Source: Ostrinia nubilalis
Taxonomy: Eukaryota; Arthropoda; Insecta; Lepidoptera; Crambidae
Direction: 5' to 3'
Assembly (NCBI RefSeq): GCF_963855985.1
Contig: NC_087090.1
Span: 14,010,501-14,074,500 of the forward strand
Length of the DNA: 64,000 nt
Shown piece by piece: positions 1-13,830 of the stretch; positions within the stretch are counted from its first letter, which is position 1, and every line of letters begins with the position of its first letter. The translations under genes were made by a program, and so were the position numbers. Below the pieces are notes generated by a model. The model searched no databases, had not been told where the DNA came from, and worked only from the letters and a program-made list of their open reading frames with translations.

Positions 1-734
1 GGAACAACCGTACCTAATAATAAGACCCCAATACTTATTTTCGTCACGTTCCTCTATCCGCACTGATCAATACCATTCAATACCTAGCAGTTTTCTTTTA
101 TCTTTCTTAATAAAGGCCACTAGCACCTAAGACAAGGATTCTCAAACTAATGGTCTTTGAACGAAGAGAACCTAGATTTTTGTCATAGCTTGTTCCGTGA
201 AGCAATTAAGACTAGATTTCTTTGCAGATTTTGTAGCTAGCCAGTCACACTTATCTATGTCATATTAATATAGATCTTATTTTTCTTTTCGGGTACCTTT
301 TACGATAACCAGCCTGCACCAAGGCCCTAGCGATTCACATACCCTGTTTGAGAAAGCCTGCCTTAAGACTATGCCTTTCAACTTTCAAGCGTCTCTTCTG
401 TCTTACAATCCAATTTATCAAAGTACTCGGAACGACTCTTATAAATAAATGAAATATCTCTTTCACTTTTGAGTTTGTCTCTGTAACTAAGTAGATATTT
501 ACAAGAAATTTCGACGACAAAGGCCTTTGCTTTGGGGCGATGTAAAAATAACCAGCGTGCGCTGATTCGTGAATATTTTAAAAGGGTTTCGGTATATATA
601 CGATGTTGCAAAAAACGACCGGGCTGGATGCGATATGAAAAACAAATGAGACTGCTTGAGGAACATATTTTGGGTACGAGATTTATTTGTGAGTAACGCG
701 AACGCCATACTTCTTCTTTCATGTGTTACAGCAG

Positions 735-882
735 CCTCAAATGTTCGTCACACCCAAAGTAGCCCAAAAGTTCGCAACACATCTTTGTTACAATTGGAAT
801 AAGGTTGTGTGGTCCAGTTTTTGGCCACTTTGGACACAACTTTAGGTGTTACGATCTATTTGACGCTGATTGTACTATTAAA
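735..882. mobile_element. Degenerate MITE, GTCAGCGTCAAATAG family
   Basis: The right end ATCTATTTGACGCTGATTGT mirrors the left TIR of the copy at 18040. The interior shares the ACTTTGG/AAAGTGG-type segments. The left end is eroded. Confidence 0.45.
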
Positions 883-1214
883 GTCACATTTACTCACACA
901 CATACAACCTTAGTTTCAGACTTTATGAACCGCCTAAACTATAGCGTTCATGTTATGTAATGTGGTATGTTAACGTCATGAATAAATGTGATGAAAAAAG
1001 TTATTACTGAATTAATTTCGCGTCTGTCATCTGGCCACCAAGAGGGAGCGACGAATACGCGTAGTTGATATCAGACGAAAAAAAGAAAAATATTCACAGA
1101 GAATGTGGCTCGTAATCTTTGGCGAAAGTTGTAGTGTCCTGATGTGTATTGTATTGATTAAATGAAGCTCAATGGATGAAACTTCCATAAAGAAGGGTTT
1201 TGCCTTAATTGCCA

Positions 1215-1325
1215 CACTTGGCAGGCTTGGAAAGTTGCGGGAAGTACCTGGATACAGGCAACGCAAGACCGGTCGTTGTGAAAATGTGAGGGGGCTTGGT
1301 CCAGCAGTTGTACATCACAACACAA
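1215..1325 (+). pseudogene. RTE LINE 3'-end remnant, eroded
   Basis: GTACCTGGATACAGGCAACG to CTTGGTCCAGCAGTTG follows the same tail (KVAG..W.QA......VQQ) with stops in frame. Confidence 0.45.
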
Positions 1326-1535
1326 GGAGATGTAACTTTTTAAACTGTTCTTCCTTCTTTTCAATCTGGTTTGCAAGAAAAATGTTAAAGTTACAAACAA
1401 TTACAAAGAGTTTTCTCAAGGATGACGGACGACGATGTCCATATTGCTTGCGGCTTGTTTAACAAACACATTGGCAAATAAGCAAAGGGCGTGAACAGGC
1501 CCTTCCTTACCTAATCTGTAAACAAAAACACTAAT

Positions 1536-1625
1536 GCCCGTTTTCACCATCAATCCCTAATATTTAAGCGACCCTTTAACAAATTGGTCATTAAAAATTT
1601 GAGATTGATGATGAAAACGGGCATA
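1536..1625. mobile_element. PIF/Harbinger-like MITE, GCCCGTTTTCACCATCAATC family
   Basis: Inverted ends TGCCCGTTTTCACCATCAAT and ATTGATGATGAAAACGGGCA, about 90 bp, flanked by TAA on both sides (3-bp TWA target duplication). A second copy lies at 37790-37910. Confidence 0.7.
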
Positions 1626-2058
1626 AATGTTGTTTTCTATGTTTCAGTTCAGACTGAGCATTGAGCAATCGTGTGTCTTCTTCTATTTAGATTGAGCAAT
1701 TACGTCATTGCGATTATAACCATCCAGCATCTTTTAATCTACATTTTGATAGCACATACTTATTATTATGTGTCTATTGTGCCTACTTTATCATACATAA
1801 TAGTAGTTGTTATTCGCTCGGCTTTCAGAGAGCTCCATAACGAACACTGATTATAATCTCCCAGGCTTCACTAATGAGTACCTTCGTTACGATCTATCTG
1901 GGTCTAGGTCAGATTTTAGTGTATTTGGTAGACGTGCCTATTAATTTGAAAACTATAGGTATTGTCTAGAATACCTAACATTTTAAATTTGTGCTTAATG
2001 GAATAACTCAATAATGGATGTCGAATACAGAATCTTTAAATATGCGAGACACCAGCTA

Positions 2059-2202
2059 GGCTGGGTTGCACCATCTTACCTACTTTAACTTTAACAAACC
2101 CAACTTTAGCCGTAACTATAACGTTAACCGGTGTATTTTACATGGAGTTTGACAGATTTTTGACGTTTGTCAAAGTTAAAGTAAGATGGTGCAACCCAGC
2201 CT
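2059..2202. mobile_element. MITE, GGCTGGGTTGCACCA family, copy 1
   Basis: TIRs GGCTGGGTTGCACCATCTTA and TAAGATGGTGCAACCCAGCC, 144 bp. The interior shows TAACTATAACGTTAACCGGT. Other copies are at 16889, 18589 and 27088. Confidence 0.85.
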
Positions 2203-2467
2203 TAGTTAGGGCTTGTTCCCTAGGAGACATTCCGTTCATTGTAGGAACTGTTTTTTGCGGGATCCCGTTTTACGTGTCTTCAGTTACAGTGACCTGCTAA
2301 AACCCGATTGGCTCGAATTCGCAATTTGAATTTTAAACACACACGACAGAAAGTCGACAGTCCAGTTTTACGGGATTCCTGCATCACTGGAAACAGTGTC
2401 TGGAAATGCTGTTAAAGTTTAGTCAACCTGCCCCATAAAGTGTACCTTATTTTGTAGACAGTAGGAT

Positions 2468-3309
2468 CCAAGTTTGTATGGATAGAGTAAACATTCCCCT
2501 TTTACCAATTACTAGTATAACTTTAATAAAGAAATATTAGTTACAATTATCTTTCACTGCCGAAACTCTACGCCGAATTCTGATTTGATCCCTACAGGCT
2601 AGTGTTAATCAGAGGTTTTGTTTCTTCTTTCCCCAAGGTTAGGTCAAAAATCATTCAAATACAGGCTTTTCAACTCGGAAACAGTGTGTCAAACAATTAA
2701 AAGTCAACCAGCCTCTTAGTTTAGCCTCTTAGGACGCTATTTGGATCAAATATGTAATTGCTCATTAATGAATAATAAATAAATAAATAAAAATAGTTCC
2801 AAGTTTGTATGGATAGAGTAAACATGCCCCTTTTACCAATTACTAGTATAACTTTAATAAAGAAATATTAGTTACAATTATCTTTCACTGCCGAAACTCT
2901 ACGCCGAATTCTGATTTGATCCCTACAGGCTAGTGTTAATCAGAGGTTTTGTTTCTTCTTTCCCCAAGGTTAGGTCAAAAATCATTCAAATACAGGCTTT
3001 TCAACTCGGAAACAGTGTGTCAAACAATTAAAAGTCAACCAGCCTCTTAGTTTAGCCTCTTAGGACGCTATTTGGATCAAATATGTAATTGCTCATTAAT
3101 GAATAATAAATAAATAAATAAAAATAGTTCCAAGTTTGTATGGATAGAGTAAACATGCCCCTTTTACCAATTACTAGTATAACTTTAATAAAGAAATATT
3201 AGTTACAATTATCTTTCCCTGTCGAAACTCTACGCCGAATTCTGATTTGATCCCTACAGGCTAGTGTTAATCAGAGGTTTTGTTTCTTCTACCCCCGAGG
3301 GTAGGTCAA
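2468..3309. repeat. Tandem repeat, 331-bp unit, about 2.5 copies
   Basis: Copies start at 2468, 2799 and 3130 with CCAAGTTTGTATGGATAGAG. Copies 1 and 2 are almost identical. Copy 3 is partial and diverges near 3290. Each full unit ends in an AT-rich TAAATAAATAAATAAAAATA stretch. No coding potential. Confidence 0.93.
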
Positions 3310-6300
3310 ATCCTAATTGGCGAAATTGGTGATTTGTCTTCAATAATATTAGTCCTTTATTAGCAGTTCCCTAAGGGTCTGAAGGGTGATCATTAAGAGC
3401 ATTGACAGCACAAATAAAATGTGGTATATAGGCAATCAGAGTTGAGATTACACCACCTTTTTTTCTGGGTAGTTGTCAGATATTGTACCTATTCCTTCTG
3501 CACCTTCTGTCGTTTAGTCGCTTGGTAGGTAATTATAGTGTTGTTAACAGCTGTTGTTATAGATAATAAAATGTCTGACAGTGCTGCCCTATTGTATGTG
3601 ATGTGTACTATGGGTTTTCAAATAAATATTAGTCTGTGCTGAACAACCAATGAGTTTTATTAGCTTAAGGGCTCAAAGTGCGTAGAACTAAAGTGATCTG
3701 TCTACCGTCGTAAACATCTCCTAAAAATATTTCAGTCACCAAACTGATCAGCTGACAACTCTACTGCTGACAAACTGTTCAACACCACTGCGAACAAAAA
3801 CTGTAATATAATTTCAAGTCCAAATATTATCCAGACCATAGTCGCACATTCATATACGAGTATAATCCTTTTCATCTCTAAACTGGGCAATTTAAGTAAT
3901 TGGCTGAACCAAGCTCGAATTAAGCTAATTTGGAGCGACGACACGTGTCAGTTATATGCATAATTTATGCACACAAGTGGACATTTGCGAATGGCAATCA
4001 AGTAGAGTTTTAAGTTTGTCATCGCTTCATCTAATTATTTAATTTACTACGTGTGAAATAAGCTATGTTTTTTTTTACAATTTTCATTTCTTTGTACTGA
4101 CAATGACAACAGCACAAATCTAGGTAGAACCTAGTTAGTTGTCGAACGCACAGCGTTGAATATAGCTCTGTCATTGGTTCGTGTGTGTCTCTCCGCCACT
4201 CAAGTATTTGTCTATAAATAGGTTTTTGGGACCCTGTGCGTCCACGCGCACTATGAGACTTCATTGTAATGTTTGTGAATACCGGTATTATTTATGTAAG
4301 CTCAAAAAATATTTTACTATCTAAATTAAAAGTGTAGGTAATTAAGTGATTGTTATGTGCCACACGCGGGACATTTCTGAGGTGTCCAGAGAAGTACCAG
4401 GCCTTGTCGCCTACACCAATACAACTCTTACTAAAAAGCTACCTCTCATTGTGCCACTTAGCTAACTAATACATCTGCCGTCACCAGTTCTCAGAAGCTA
4501 GACTAGAAAATCCTTCATCCTAAATTAAGAAAACTTTCGGGCTCAGCCTGACAGCGAATTTGAGTGACAAATAAAACTTTATTCATTTCGATGTAATGAA
4601 CGAGTCGGTATCGTGTCTAAAAAGGGTGCTTTTCCGCTGAAGACACTGAGTTCCGTTTAGTATTTCATGTCTTTTTAGCAAACTTTTCATGTCCTTTTTG
4701 CTAATCAACTTTAAAATAAAATGCACCCTTTTAATTTTTTCACTTTGTAAAGTGCTGTTGTTTAGGTACTTTGTTAGATTTATCGACTAAACTTGATGTA
4801 GACCCCGGCTTCACCCGCTTATTTAAGCTTTTCAAAAAAATTTTACTGCTAGCGCACGCACCTCTCTTGAGCAAAAAATGGTAACTACGTTCATTTCTTA
4901 CTAAATGTAACTAAAGAACTCTACGAAGTTACTTCGCATGGAATTTCGGTGATAAACAATAGCGATCAAAACTAAAGTTATTTATCAAGTTATTTGCAAC
5001 AACTGAGGCTACAACCTTGATGTTGGCGTCGACTTTTAACATATACGAAGCATGGCATCAAAACGTACAAAAATTACACTTTACGTAGTAACTACGCTTC
5101 GTGTACCAACTCACACGAATTCAGTACCTACTTATGAATCGCATTAAGTATTAATTTTCTTGGATGTTAGACAAATTATCCCTTGTAACCTAATCGTAGC
5201 TCATTTCGCATTCAACACAATTATTATTTTAATGTATTCAGTTAAAACAATGATTTCTAATTATGTGATGGGATTGCATGAATTCACAGTTGTTTTTACT
5301 CTTTTACATAGGTACTAATTATTATTTCTACCAACTCAAATCGTAATCAAATTAATATAGTTACCTACATTGAGGACTTGCAACTTTTTCGCATTATTCA
5401 TAAGTTATGAAATTTAATAATGACTTTATGATCTACTAAGCGTCTGAAATAGCTCTGAGTAGTTTACACCGCTTGAACTTTTGAAGTACCCTTAATAATG
5501 ATCATGATCTTTTCGATAGCCGTCGATTTAAGCCAATTTCCTAACACAATATAATAGGTGCCCTAGGTAACAGGAATCGAACCCTGGACCAGGTCGTAAC
5601 GTCAAATACTCTATCCTCTCTATCTTCAATATGACTTAAGATTAGATTTGTGCACGTACACAAATATTTATTTATATTTTTTATCAGAAGATGCTTAAAC
5701 TGGTAACGATTTGGATTTTTAACATTTTATTAAACGTAAAAGGCAAAACTTTTCAGATTAATTCAGGCAAGTCCGTAACAGATGGTAACTTCGTGCTATC
5801 ATAAAATAGTTCGAGTTCACCCTGGTTTTTGTCGTATTGCTTGATTTGCCATTCTGACCATTAAGTATATTGGGGTAAGTTCCATTTTCTGTGGAACAAG
5901 CGAGTTGGAGCAGACACATGGCTTTCATCCAGGATACCGCTGAGTAAACAACGTTTCAGACGTAATATTTCTGATAACGTAATACATAAAGGACTTGGTA
6001 ATGTAGTTGCGAGTAAATATTATTGTGTTCATACAATCAACAAAGTATAAAAATGATGTAGGAAACCGATGGATAGGTATGGCTGTTACGGGTAACCGAT
6101 TGTACCTACTTACTGTGTTCTTTAGTAAGGTTATTGGTTTGGTGGTAAATTATATTATGCCTTAATAAAAAAGAATGGAAACAGCTATTTGGGACAACAA
6201 AGTGTACTAGGACTTCATAAAGAGTATTAACAAAAGATTTTTTAAAATTAAAAAAATTAATAAATTCATAATCATAAGAGGATAGCTGGTGGAACAGCCA

Positions 6301-7011
6301 GCAAAACATGGTTTTGTAGAAACTAGGTAGGATTTAGGTATTTCATCTAATAAATTACAAAAAGCCTCGCTTTTTATCTATTTTTATCTCCACTTTACTA
6401 CTTAAGTACCACCCCTTGTGTAGAAACTCTGAATTAGGTCCATGAAAAGGTATTTCATAAAATAAACAAGCCTCGTTTTCCAATATCTATTTTCATCTCC
6501 ACTTCACCACGCTCTACAAAAGAGCCTTCAAACTCTAGCTCCAACAAGAACGTTTCGTTTTACGACAGATGCTCATTATAAACGTGGCGCCAAATGACGG
6601 CGCTTCATCACGGTGACACGTACACGCAGCGTGGTATGGAACGTCCGGCGTTTCTATTGTCCGATATGGGTTACCTAGTATTGAACGCTACGAAGCTTCC
6701 AGCTGTGTGCTGGTAGGTCGTAGAATTTCGAGCGTTTCAAAAGCACTTACAGGGCAGTTATGTACTCGTACCACCCTAGACAGCATCTCACTTAACATCA
6801 GGTTCGATTGCGGTCAAATACCTGCCTTGTTCTGCTTAAAAAATATTTCGAACGACGATGCGTAAAGGTAACGCTGAGACATCTTACGGTAAAAAGATTT
6901 TATTACAAAAATTCTGCATTTTAGTGTAAATTCACAATCTACAAGACAGCTCATCAACTTTGAGAATGAGATACATAATAATTAATTGCATAAACTTACT
7001 AATTACAATTT
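3310..7011. other. Upstream noncoding stretch
   Basis: Apart from the divergent MITE at 4135-4290 and a tRNA-like B-box relic at 5570-5600 (GGAATCGAACCCTGGACC), I see no coding sequence or recognised repeat. All frames are short. Confidence 0.6.
4135..4290. mobile_element. MITE, CGCCCGTATTCACAAAC family, divergent copy
   Basis: Shares ACACAGCGTTGAATA-like and CCCTGTGCGTCCACGCGCAC segments and ends GTAATGTTTGTGAATACCGG. It carries about 25 bp of extra sequence around 4200. The left end is not clear. Confidence 0.55.
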
Positions 7012-7105
7012 ACGCGGGAAGAACCTGGATGCGGGCAGCATATGACTGGTCGTTATGGAAAGCCTTGGGGGAGGCCTTTGTCCAGCAGTTGACGTCATTT
7101 GGCTG
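7012..7105 (+). pseudogene. RTE LINE 3'-end remnant
   Basis: Encodes AGRTWMRAAYDWSLWKALGE then AFVQQLTSFG and a stop, the RTE C-terminus. Short and isolated. Confidence 0.65.
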
Positions 7106-7869
7106 AACCGAAGTAATTACAACTACATTATATGGCACAATATCTTGATGTGTCGTGGTCTGTTCAGTTTATTCTGAAAAATAATATCTTGAACCAGCAC
7201 ACAAATAGGTCACCATTTTATGTGTGGTAAAAAGAAATAGAAATCAAATTAAAATACTATTCAGTTTGAGAAAATCAATGCTTAAAACAAAGGTACCATT
7301 TACGTCCGGAAAATTTCCTTTAGAAGTTATTCTTCGTTACTGTCCGCCTACGTTTAGCCTTACGCCCTGGATGTACTTTATCACTAGCTCTAACGCAGTG
7401 CTAAGTGAGAAAGAACACGCACTTAGCACAAATCATACTTAAGTACTAAATCCTAACTACCACGATCAGAATTAAGTAGTTTTCCCTGACCGCCAAGAGT
7501 TCAACGCCCGCTTTCATTAACTATGTCTTAAGTTATCGCGCATATTCCTAATGAATATTCATTTTAGCTAATTGTGGGAATCGTAAGAAGGATTAAAGTA
7601 CATAGGTAGTTTGTATAATGGGAAAACAATACTTTTTGTGTTAGTGTCGGACCGTCGATTCAAATCTATAGTTTGTTGAACTCCGCCGACAATTTTATTG
7701 TGAATAATTGTGGTTGACCCAACAAGCACATAGCAATGGTAAACGCTGGTTAACGAAACTATAGCACAATTTATTATGTGACTATAGTAATTTTATTTTG
7801 TGCAGTTTTAAATTACCAACATCTCTTATTTTTTAAACAACATTTTCTAGATACAATTTTTTTATGGTC

Positions 7870-8036
7870 TACGGTTTTTAGTTGGCCGATAGTTGGACCC
7901 GATTCTAATTTGTATAAAGAATCGGCCGATAGCAAATCGGTGTAATGTGCGCACTTCCATACATGCCCATACTGTACCTACTGATTAACTGCCCGACTAA
8001 ACTATCGGCCGACAAAAAATCGGTGGTCTGCGCGTA
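7870..8036. mobile_element. MITE, AGTTGGCCGATAGTTG family, copy 1
   Basis: Left end GGTTTTTAGTTGGCCGATAG, right end CTATCGGCCGACAAAAAATC, with shared interior GAATCGGCCGATA and GTGCGCAC. Other copies are at 21906, 23993 and 62085. Confidence 0.78.
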
Positions 8037-10340
8037 AGCTTATTATTCTGTTTTGGCTATTCTCATTTCTGTTACATTTTACTTCCCTAAATACATTACA
8101 GTGTTTACCTATTACACTTTACGATAGTTTATAATCACATTATCTCAAGAAACTTTTTTGATAAAGGATTACATTTACCTCAAAAAGCAAACTAAGATAC
8201 TATAAGACCTCTAACTCTATAAGAACTGAGATCGCTCTTTACAATACCAAATAAGTTTTTGAGAAAGGGTCTTAACCAAGTTAGAATTGAACTGTAGACG
8301 TCTAGGGAATCTCTTGTTCGGGTAAAGTATACCTCCCTAAGTTTTAAACTGAGCAACTAAGCTGGAACTGCCCCTGGGAGTTTCTTATGACTGTTTATAG
8401 TCACAATAATTATGCTAACTTATTTGAAGATATTTATTATAATTTTGAAACTGGAGACCATTTAATTTGAATTTATGAGACTCTAGCAATATTGAGTTGG
8501 TGGGACTAAAAATGACGAAAATAGACGATGACGCACTGTCTGTGACAGTAATCAACTTAATATCTAAAAATAGGTCCAAAAAAGTTATCACATAATAAAT
8601 GTAACAAAATGACCACTTATCCGAATTAGATACAAAGTTTTAAAGCAAAGTATGCAATCTTTATTGTCTGATTTTAATATTAACTACAATCTTTTATCCC
8701 AATTTGTATTGCTTAATTCCAATTTTTATTCACTACACATTCAATTTTGCTTTAAAGTTGCTATTGCAATCCAAATCGCTTTCTCCCTGAAGGCGATTGC
8801 GAGTGTTGATAGAGATTTAAGATCATCCACTCAATGAGCCGACCGATTATCGTTAGCCCTATCGCTAGACGGCAAAGTTAAGCTGTTTAAAACGACCGAC
8901 CGTCTCAGACGCAAGTGAGTTTACGGTTGAACTGTGCTGGAACCGCACTTGTAACGTTAGAGAAACGCCTTTTAAAGTCTCAGTGGTGGAAAATGTAATC
9001 AAAATACCTATAAATAACTCAATAGCAGTGACTGTGAAAGCTTTAAAAGATTAAATTACGATTTGGGAATTTTCTATTAAAGAAGTTTACCTAAGTCTAA
9101 TCGAAATGTCACGTCAATCGAAACATTCGATAAAGAAAAACGATTTCGAATCACATCTGGAATAATCCATCGCTTTGGAGACTTGACATAAAGTTGAGTT
9201 AATAAATCTTATAAATAAAACCGAATGAAGAATTATTATTGAAAATATTTCAAAACCTCAAAGACTTACGAGGTAGTAAGGTGTATTTTTCTTTGCACCT
9301 GCGAACTCCTGAAAACAGATGTTACAGTTTGAAAATCCAATTGAAGTGTACTGATTTATATCTAAAATGGTGTACAAAAGTGTTTACTTCAAGGACTATC
9401 CTTACGAGTATTTGCGATGCAAGACTGATGTGCAGTAAGTTTTAGTTTTTTAAGTTTAAGATAATCAAATCAAAATGTGAAAACGCGTTTTAAAAGCCTA
9501 TGTGTAGAAAATAAATCACTTTTAAATAATAATATATGCGTAGTGTCGTTTAATTATTAAAAAATATTTGCTAAACCTTTAACGAATACTTACCTATTTA
9601 TCTATATCGAAGTAAAGAAGTCTCTAAAACCAAGTCATGGTTGAAATAACGCTACAGAAGCTGGTAGGCGTACATTTGTTAGTAGATTGGCCAAGAAAGA
9701 TTGGATTGTGTATCCCTGAAGCGATATTACCATAAAAGGGTTCCCTTTTTCAGTGAAAAGTGTGAAGGAATTGTTAGATTTAGATTAGGAATTCCAGAAA
9801 TAACTCAAAACATGGTCCACTGGCGCTAGAGAGTTGGACTCTCACGACTCTAGCCCCCTTATAAAAGTTACACCCTACTTAAACTCTGGCTTAAATGGTC
9901 TTTTAGTATGGAAATGTCATTTTAATCCAAAGTTCATCCTAGGTGTAACTTTTTATTAATAAAGGGGTAGAAGTTCCGAGTTCGATTCCCAGGTGAGATG
10001 CACTTGGTGTAAAACCACTCAGTGTATTTTATTGTATGTTCTAGACAACAAAGATATATGATACCACGCTTCGCTTAGAGGAGTGCGTTATTCATTTGTT
10101 TTTGTGCTCCAGGCTTTCTTTATTTATTTACGACTTCCAGAGTGCCATTCAGTCATGTCAAACACCCATGGCGGCTTAGTTGTTACAGCTTACATATTAG
10201 AAAACGAAGAAAATATCTTATTTACATAACATACACTGCCACCCAAACAGAAAACGATAATACCTAAAAAGAAGTAGGTAGTAGGTATAACCCTTTATTA
10301 GATTCCGTGACTTCACGATCATGATAATAATGTACATATA
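8037..10340. other. Upstream noncoding stretch
   Basis: AT-rich, only short chance frames. A tRNA-like relic (TTCCGAGTTCGATTCCCAGG) is at about 9972. No exon with recognisable protein was found. Confidence 0.55.
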
Positions 10341-12050
10341 CAGGGTGTTTGGCGCATCGTGTGCCAAAATGATTTGGCGGATAGAATGGGTCATTTCCTA
10401 TATTTTCAGCCCCCATAACACATTCCATGCCAGGCGGCTACTTTTATATTATTTTTTTTAGTAATTTCACCAAAATACCCAAATCACATCATTTAATTTC
10501 GATTTAAATAAAAACTACTAGACGTAGCCTCAAAGTAAATATTTTGTTTTGACGTGCATTGATGTAGGGTTGCATCAAATCTAAATTTACTGGCAAACAT
10601 CATCTAGTTTTTTTTTAATTCAGCTTTGAAGTTTTCCGAAAAGTTAAAAAATGAACTGAACATTTAAGTTTACATAGCTATAATTTTTTTTTTAAAAGAG
10701 ATAGCGATCTTCGGATTTTATCAAAACTTCTCTAGTCTATCCCCATTCAAACGGTATACTAAGCTTGTTTAAATAATAGCAACAACTTCACAAATTCCTT
10801 AAATTACTGCATTGACTCTACTCGGACTGATTTGCGAAATTTGTGTTTATAGCCCCTTTTTGTGTGAATAGCACGTTAAATACCTACAGGTAAATTTTTT
10901 TATCTTATGCAATGTAAAAACCTTTTCCCTATCGTTTTTCAATGTGGATTTCTTGAAATTAAAGACGAAAATAATTATTTTGATCGTTTATTAATTATTA
11001 CAAATTTTGTTCAAGATGTCCGCCTCGGCAACGTATACACTCACGACATCTTCTTCTAATTTTGACTGGTGTCGTATGCAGGCTTATTTCTCTTTTTTTA
11101 TTACTACAAAGGCGTTTTCTATTCGTGGATTGGAAGAGATGGCCCTATACCACTGTATATGCCTGCACGTTCCCTAGACCTAACTCCGTTAGATTTTTAC
11201 GTCTGGGGACGAGCTAAAGAACTGGTGTACTTAATGGAAGTTCAAACAATAGAAGAACTACAACAACGAATAGAAAACGCCTTTGTAGTAATAAAAAAAG
11301 AGAAATAAGCCTGCATACGACCACAGTCGAAATTAGAAGAAAATGTCGTGAGTGTATACGTTGCCGAGGCGGACATCTTGAACAAAATTTGTAATAATTA
11401 ATAAACGACCAAAATAATTATTTTCGTCTTTAATTTCAAGAAATCCACATTGAAAAACGATAGGGAAAAGGTTTTTACATTGCATAAGATAAATAATTTT
11501 TACCTGTAGGTATTTAACGTGCTATTCACACAAAAAGGGGCTATAAACACAAATTTCGCAAATCAGTCCGAGTAGAGTCAATGCACTAATTTAAGGAATT
11601 TGTGAAGTTGTTGTTATTATTTAAACAAGCTTAGTATACCGTTTGAATGGGGATAGACTAGATAAGTTTTGATAAAATACGAAGATCGCTATCTCTTTTA
11701 AAAAAAAAATATATCTATGTAAACTTAAATGTTCAGTTTATTTTTAACTTTTCGGAATACTTCAAAGCTGAATTAAAAAAAAACTAGATGATATTTGCCA
11801 GTAAATTTAGATTTGATGCAACCCTACATCAATGCACGTCAAAACAAAATATTTACTTTGAGGCTACGTCTAGTAGTTTTTTTTTTAATCGAAATTAAAT
11901 GATGCGATTTGGGTATTTTGGTGAAATTACTAAAAAAATTAATATAAAAGTAGCCGCCTGGCATGGAACGTGTTATGGGGGCTGAAAATATAGGAAATGA
12001 CCCATTCTATCCGCCAAATCATTTTGGCACACGATGCGCCAAACACCCTG
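10341..12050. mobile_element. 1.7-kb foldback transposon with about 785-bp inverted arms
   Basis: Arms 10341-11126 and 11266-12050 are near-perfect reverse complements around a 139-bp spacer. The outer ends are CAGGGTGTTTGGCGCATCGT and its inverse, with TA on each side, as in Tc1/mariner-type insertions. Loop plus inner right arm encode a transposase tail. Such a palindrome would form a long hairpin RNA if transcribed. Confidence 0.92.
11069..11308 (+). pseudogene. DDE (Tc1/mariner-like) transposase C-terminal remnant
   Basis: Within the palindrome. The recognisable part is WIGRDGPIPLYMPARSLDLT followed by PLDFYVWGRAKELVY and QTIEELQQRIENAF. The block PxRSxDLTPLDFxxWG is the last-acidic-residue region seen in many insect DDE transposases of this kind. 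The N-terminal and central catalytic parts are absent, and the first 20 residues are low-complexity arm sequence. Confidence 0.7.
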
Positions 12051-12052
12051 TA

Positions 12053-13830
12053 TTACGACTTAATTTATCGCAACAATAACTACTTATTATGTTATATCCT
12101 GCAGTTTATCTTTATTAGCAGCTAGCATTAACCGTTGATTAGTTCATAAAAATAACCAGGAATTTCCTGAGGGAACTCCCACGTCTCATTTGTGGATAAA
12201 TGCTTCCTCGTCCTTTGAGTTAATCATCTATTTGCTAACGCCAATAATGCCTGTGAGAGTGAGTCATATGTGAGTCATATCGAAATAAAAGAAGAAATGG
12301 CAATAGGTACCTACTAAGATATACAGGGTGTTAGGTAAATGTGTATATGAGCCCTTCGATACCACTTTTGAACTTTAGTAAATTCGTCATTTTGCAGTAG
12401 CTTGTTCTACAAAAATATTTTTGACAAGTTAATACCTAAGTAGGTACATGTTTATAAATCTACATAACTATAATATTGGACTTTACTCTTACAAAAAGAT
12501 AAAGGTTTATCAAAAGTATTTTAAAAGCAATTTCTGTTTGAGACAGAATAAGTTAGGATTTTTAATTTAGTATATTATTTTTTGGGTTACTCATCCTTTC
12601 TAGGAAAGGAAATTGCCTTTTTGAGTCGCCCTTTTCAGCTTTCAGCCTAAAAAACTAATTACCAAACCTCGAAATTTAGACCCTCTAAATTATATCTTGC
12701 TTTTAGAAACTCATCGTAGTTAGTTACAGATACAACGCGATGCATCTTATGCCAATGTGATAGGGTTCAAAATTGACCAGTTACTTCAGTATGCCTGAAT
12801 TTATAGGTCTACAGGGGTCCTAATTAATGTACTTTTTACGACGTTCATTCAGCTTTATAGTCGACTTTCAACGTGTTAAGGGAAGTGGGCCAAACAAAAT
12901 ACTTAGGTATACGGATAAAATCGTGGACTGGGTAAACAACGATAATAGGTGGCGCTGTTTACCAATAAAAATGCGGTTTTAAGATTTTGTATAAACCTCA
13001 GAAATAACATTTTGCTATTTCATGTCCGCGGGCACAATAAAAGGGTTGAATGAAGGTATGTATCAGAAATTATCACAAATCACAGCCACATTGTCAATTT
13101 TATAGGCTTTTTTTTTGGTGAAACATAAATCAGAATATAGTTTAGTTACATTTTAGAATTCTGATTTGGGTGGCAGGTGTGCATTTTTTTTGTGATACGA
13201 CATACTTAATTATTGCCAGAATGACATTCACAGGGCCAATGCTACGACCAGTTATTAGTTAGAAAAATGTGCGTATTTAAAAATAACTAAATAGGTAGGT
13301 ACATAATAATACTCGTAGGTATACATGTAATACATCATTTCATAGCCGAAATTTTCGACGCTTATACAGTACCAACTTATGTAACTAGATATTTCGTGCC
13401 TAAAGCCACAAAATAGGACTCTATTTTGTGCTAAAACATTTCGCTACGTTAACGCGAACAAAACGTAGATGTTATCTAGACGTTGTTAATGCCTTCTGTT
13501 TATTTGCCGACACGTTTAGCTGGATAAAAACAAATTAGCACCTCAGTTGTAAGGGAGTGACAACGCAGCTTTTGTAGGTACAATGATTAAAATTACCCTC
13601 GGTGCCCTCGAGATTCGAGTTTGTTTTAAAACGGCTGACTGTCCCTTTTTTGTGAAAATGTGAAATTTTGTGAAAACTTTTGACGATATGACCCTTCGCT
13701 CAAGCTGAAAGCTTGTGGGTGAGGAAGTACAGTCAGGTAAACTTTGTCAAAGCTGATTAAGGCGATTAGAGTCCTCAATGACCTTGGGCGTTTGACCTTC
13801 ACGCCGCGAGCAACACCCGCGTACCACCGC
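12053..13830. other. Upstream noncoding stretch
   Basis: Holds a transposon-like edge ATACAGGGTGTTAGGTAAAT at 12322 without a visible partner. Otherwise nothing recognised. Confidence 0.5.

Noticed and set aside
378..722. 114-codon open frame on the minus strand
   Set aside because: No recognisable domain, irregular composition, and overlapping frames of similar length nearby; treated as a chance ORF.
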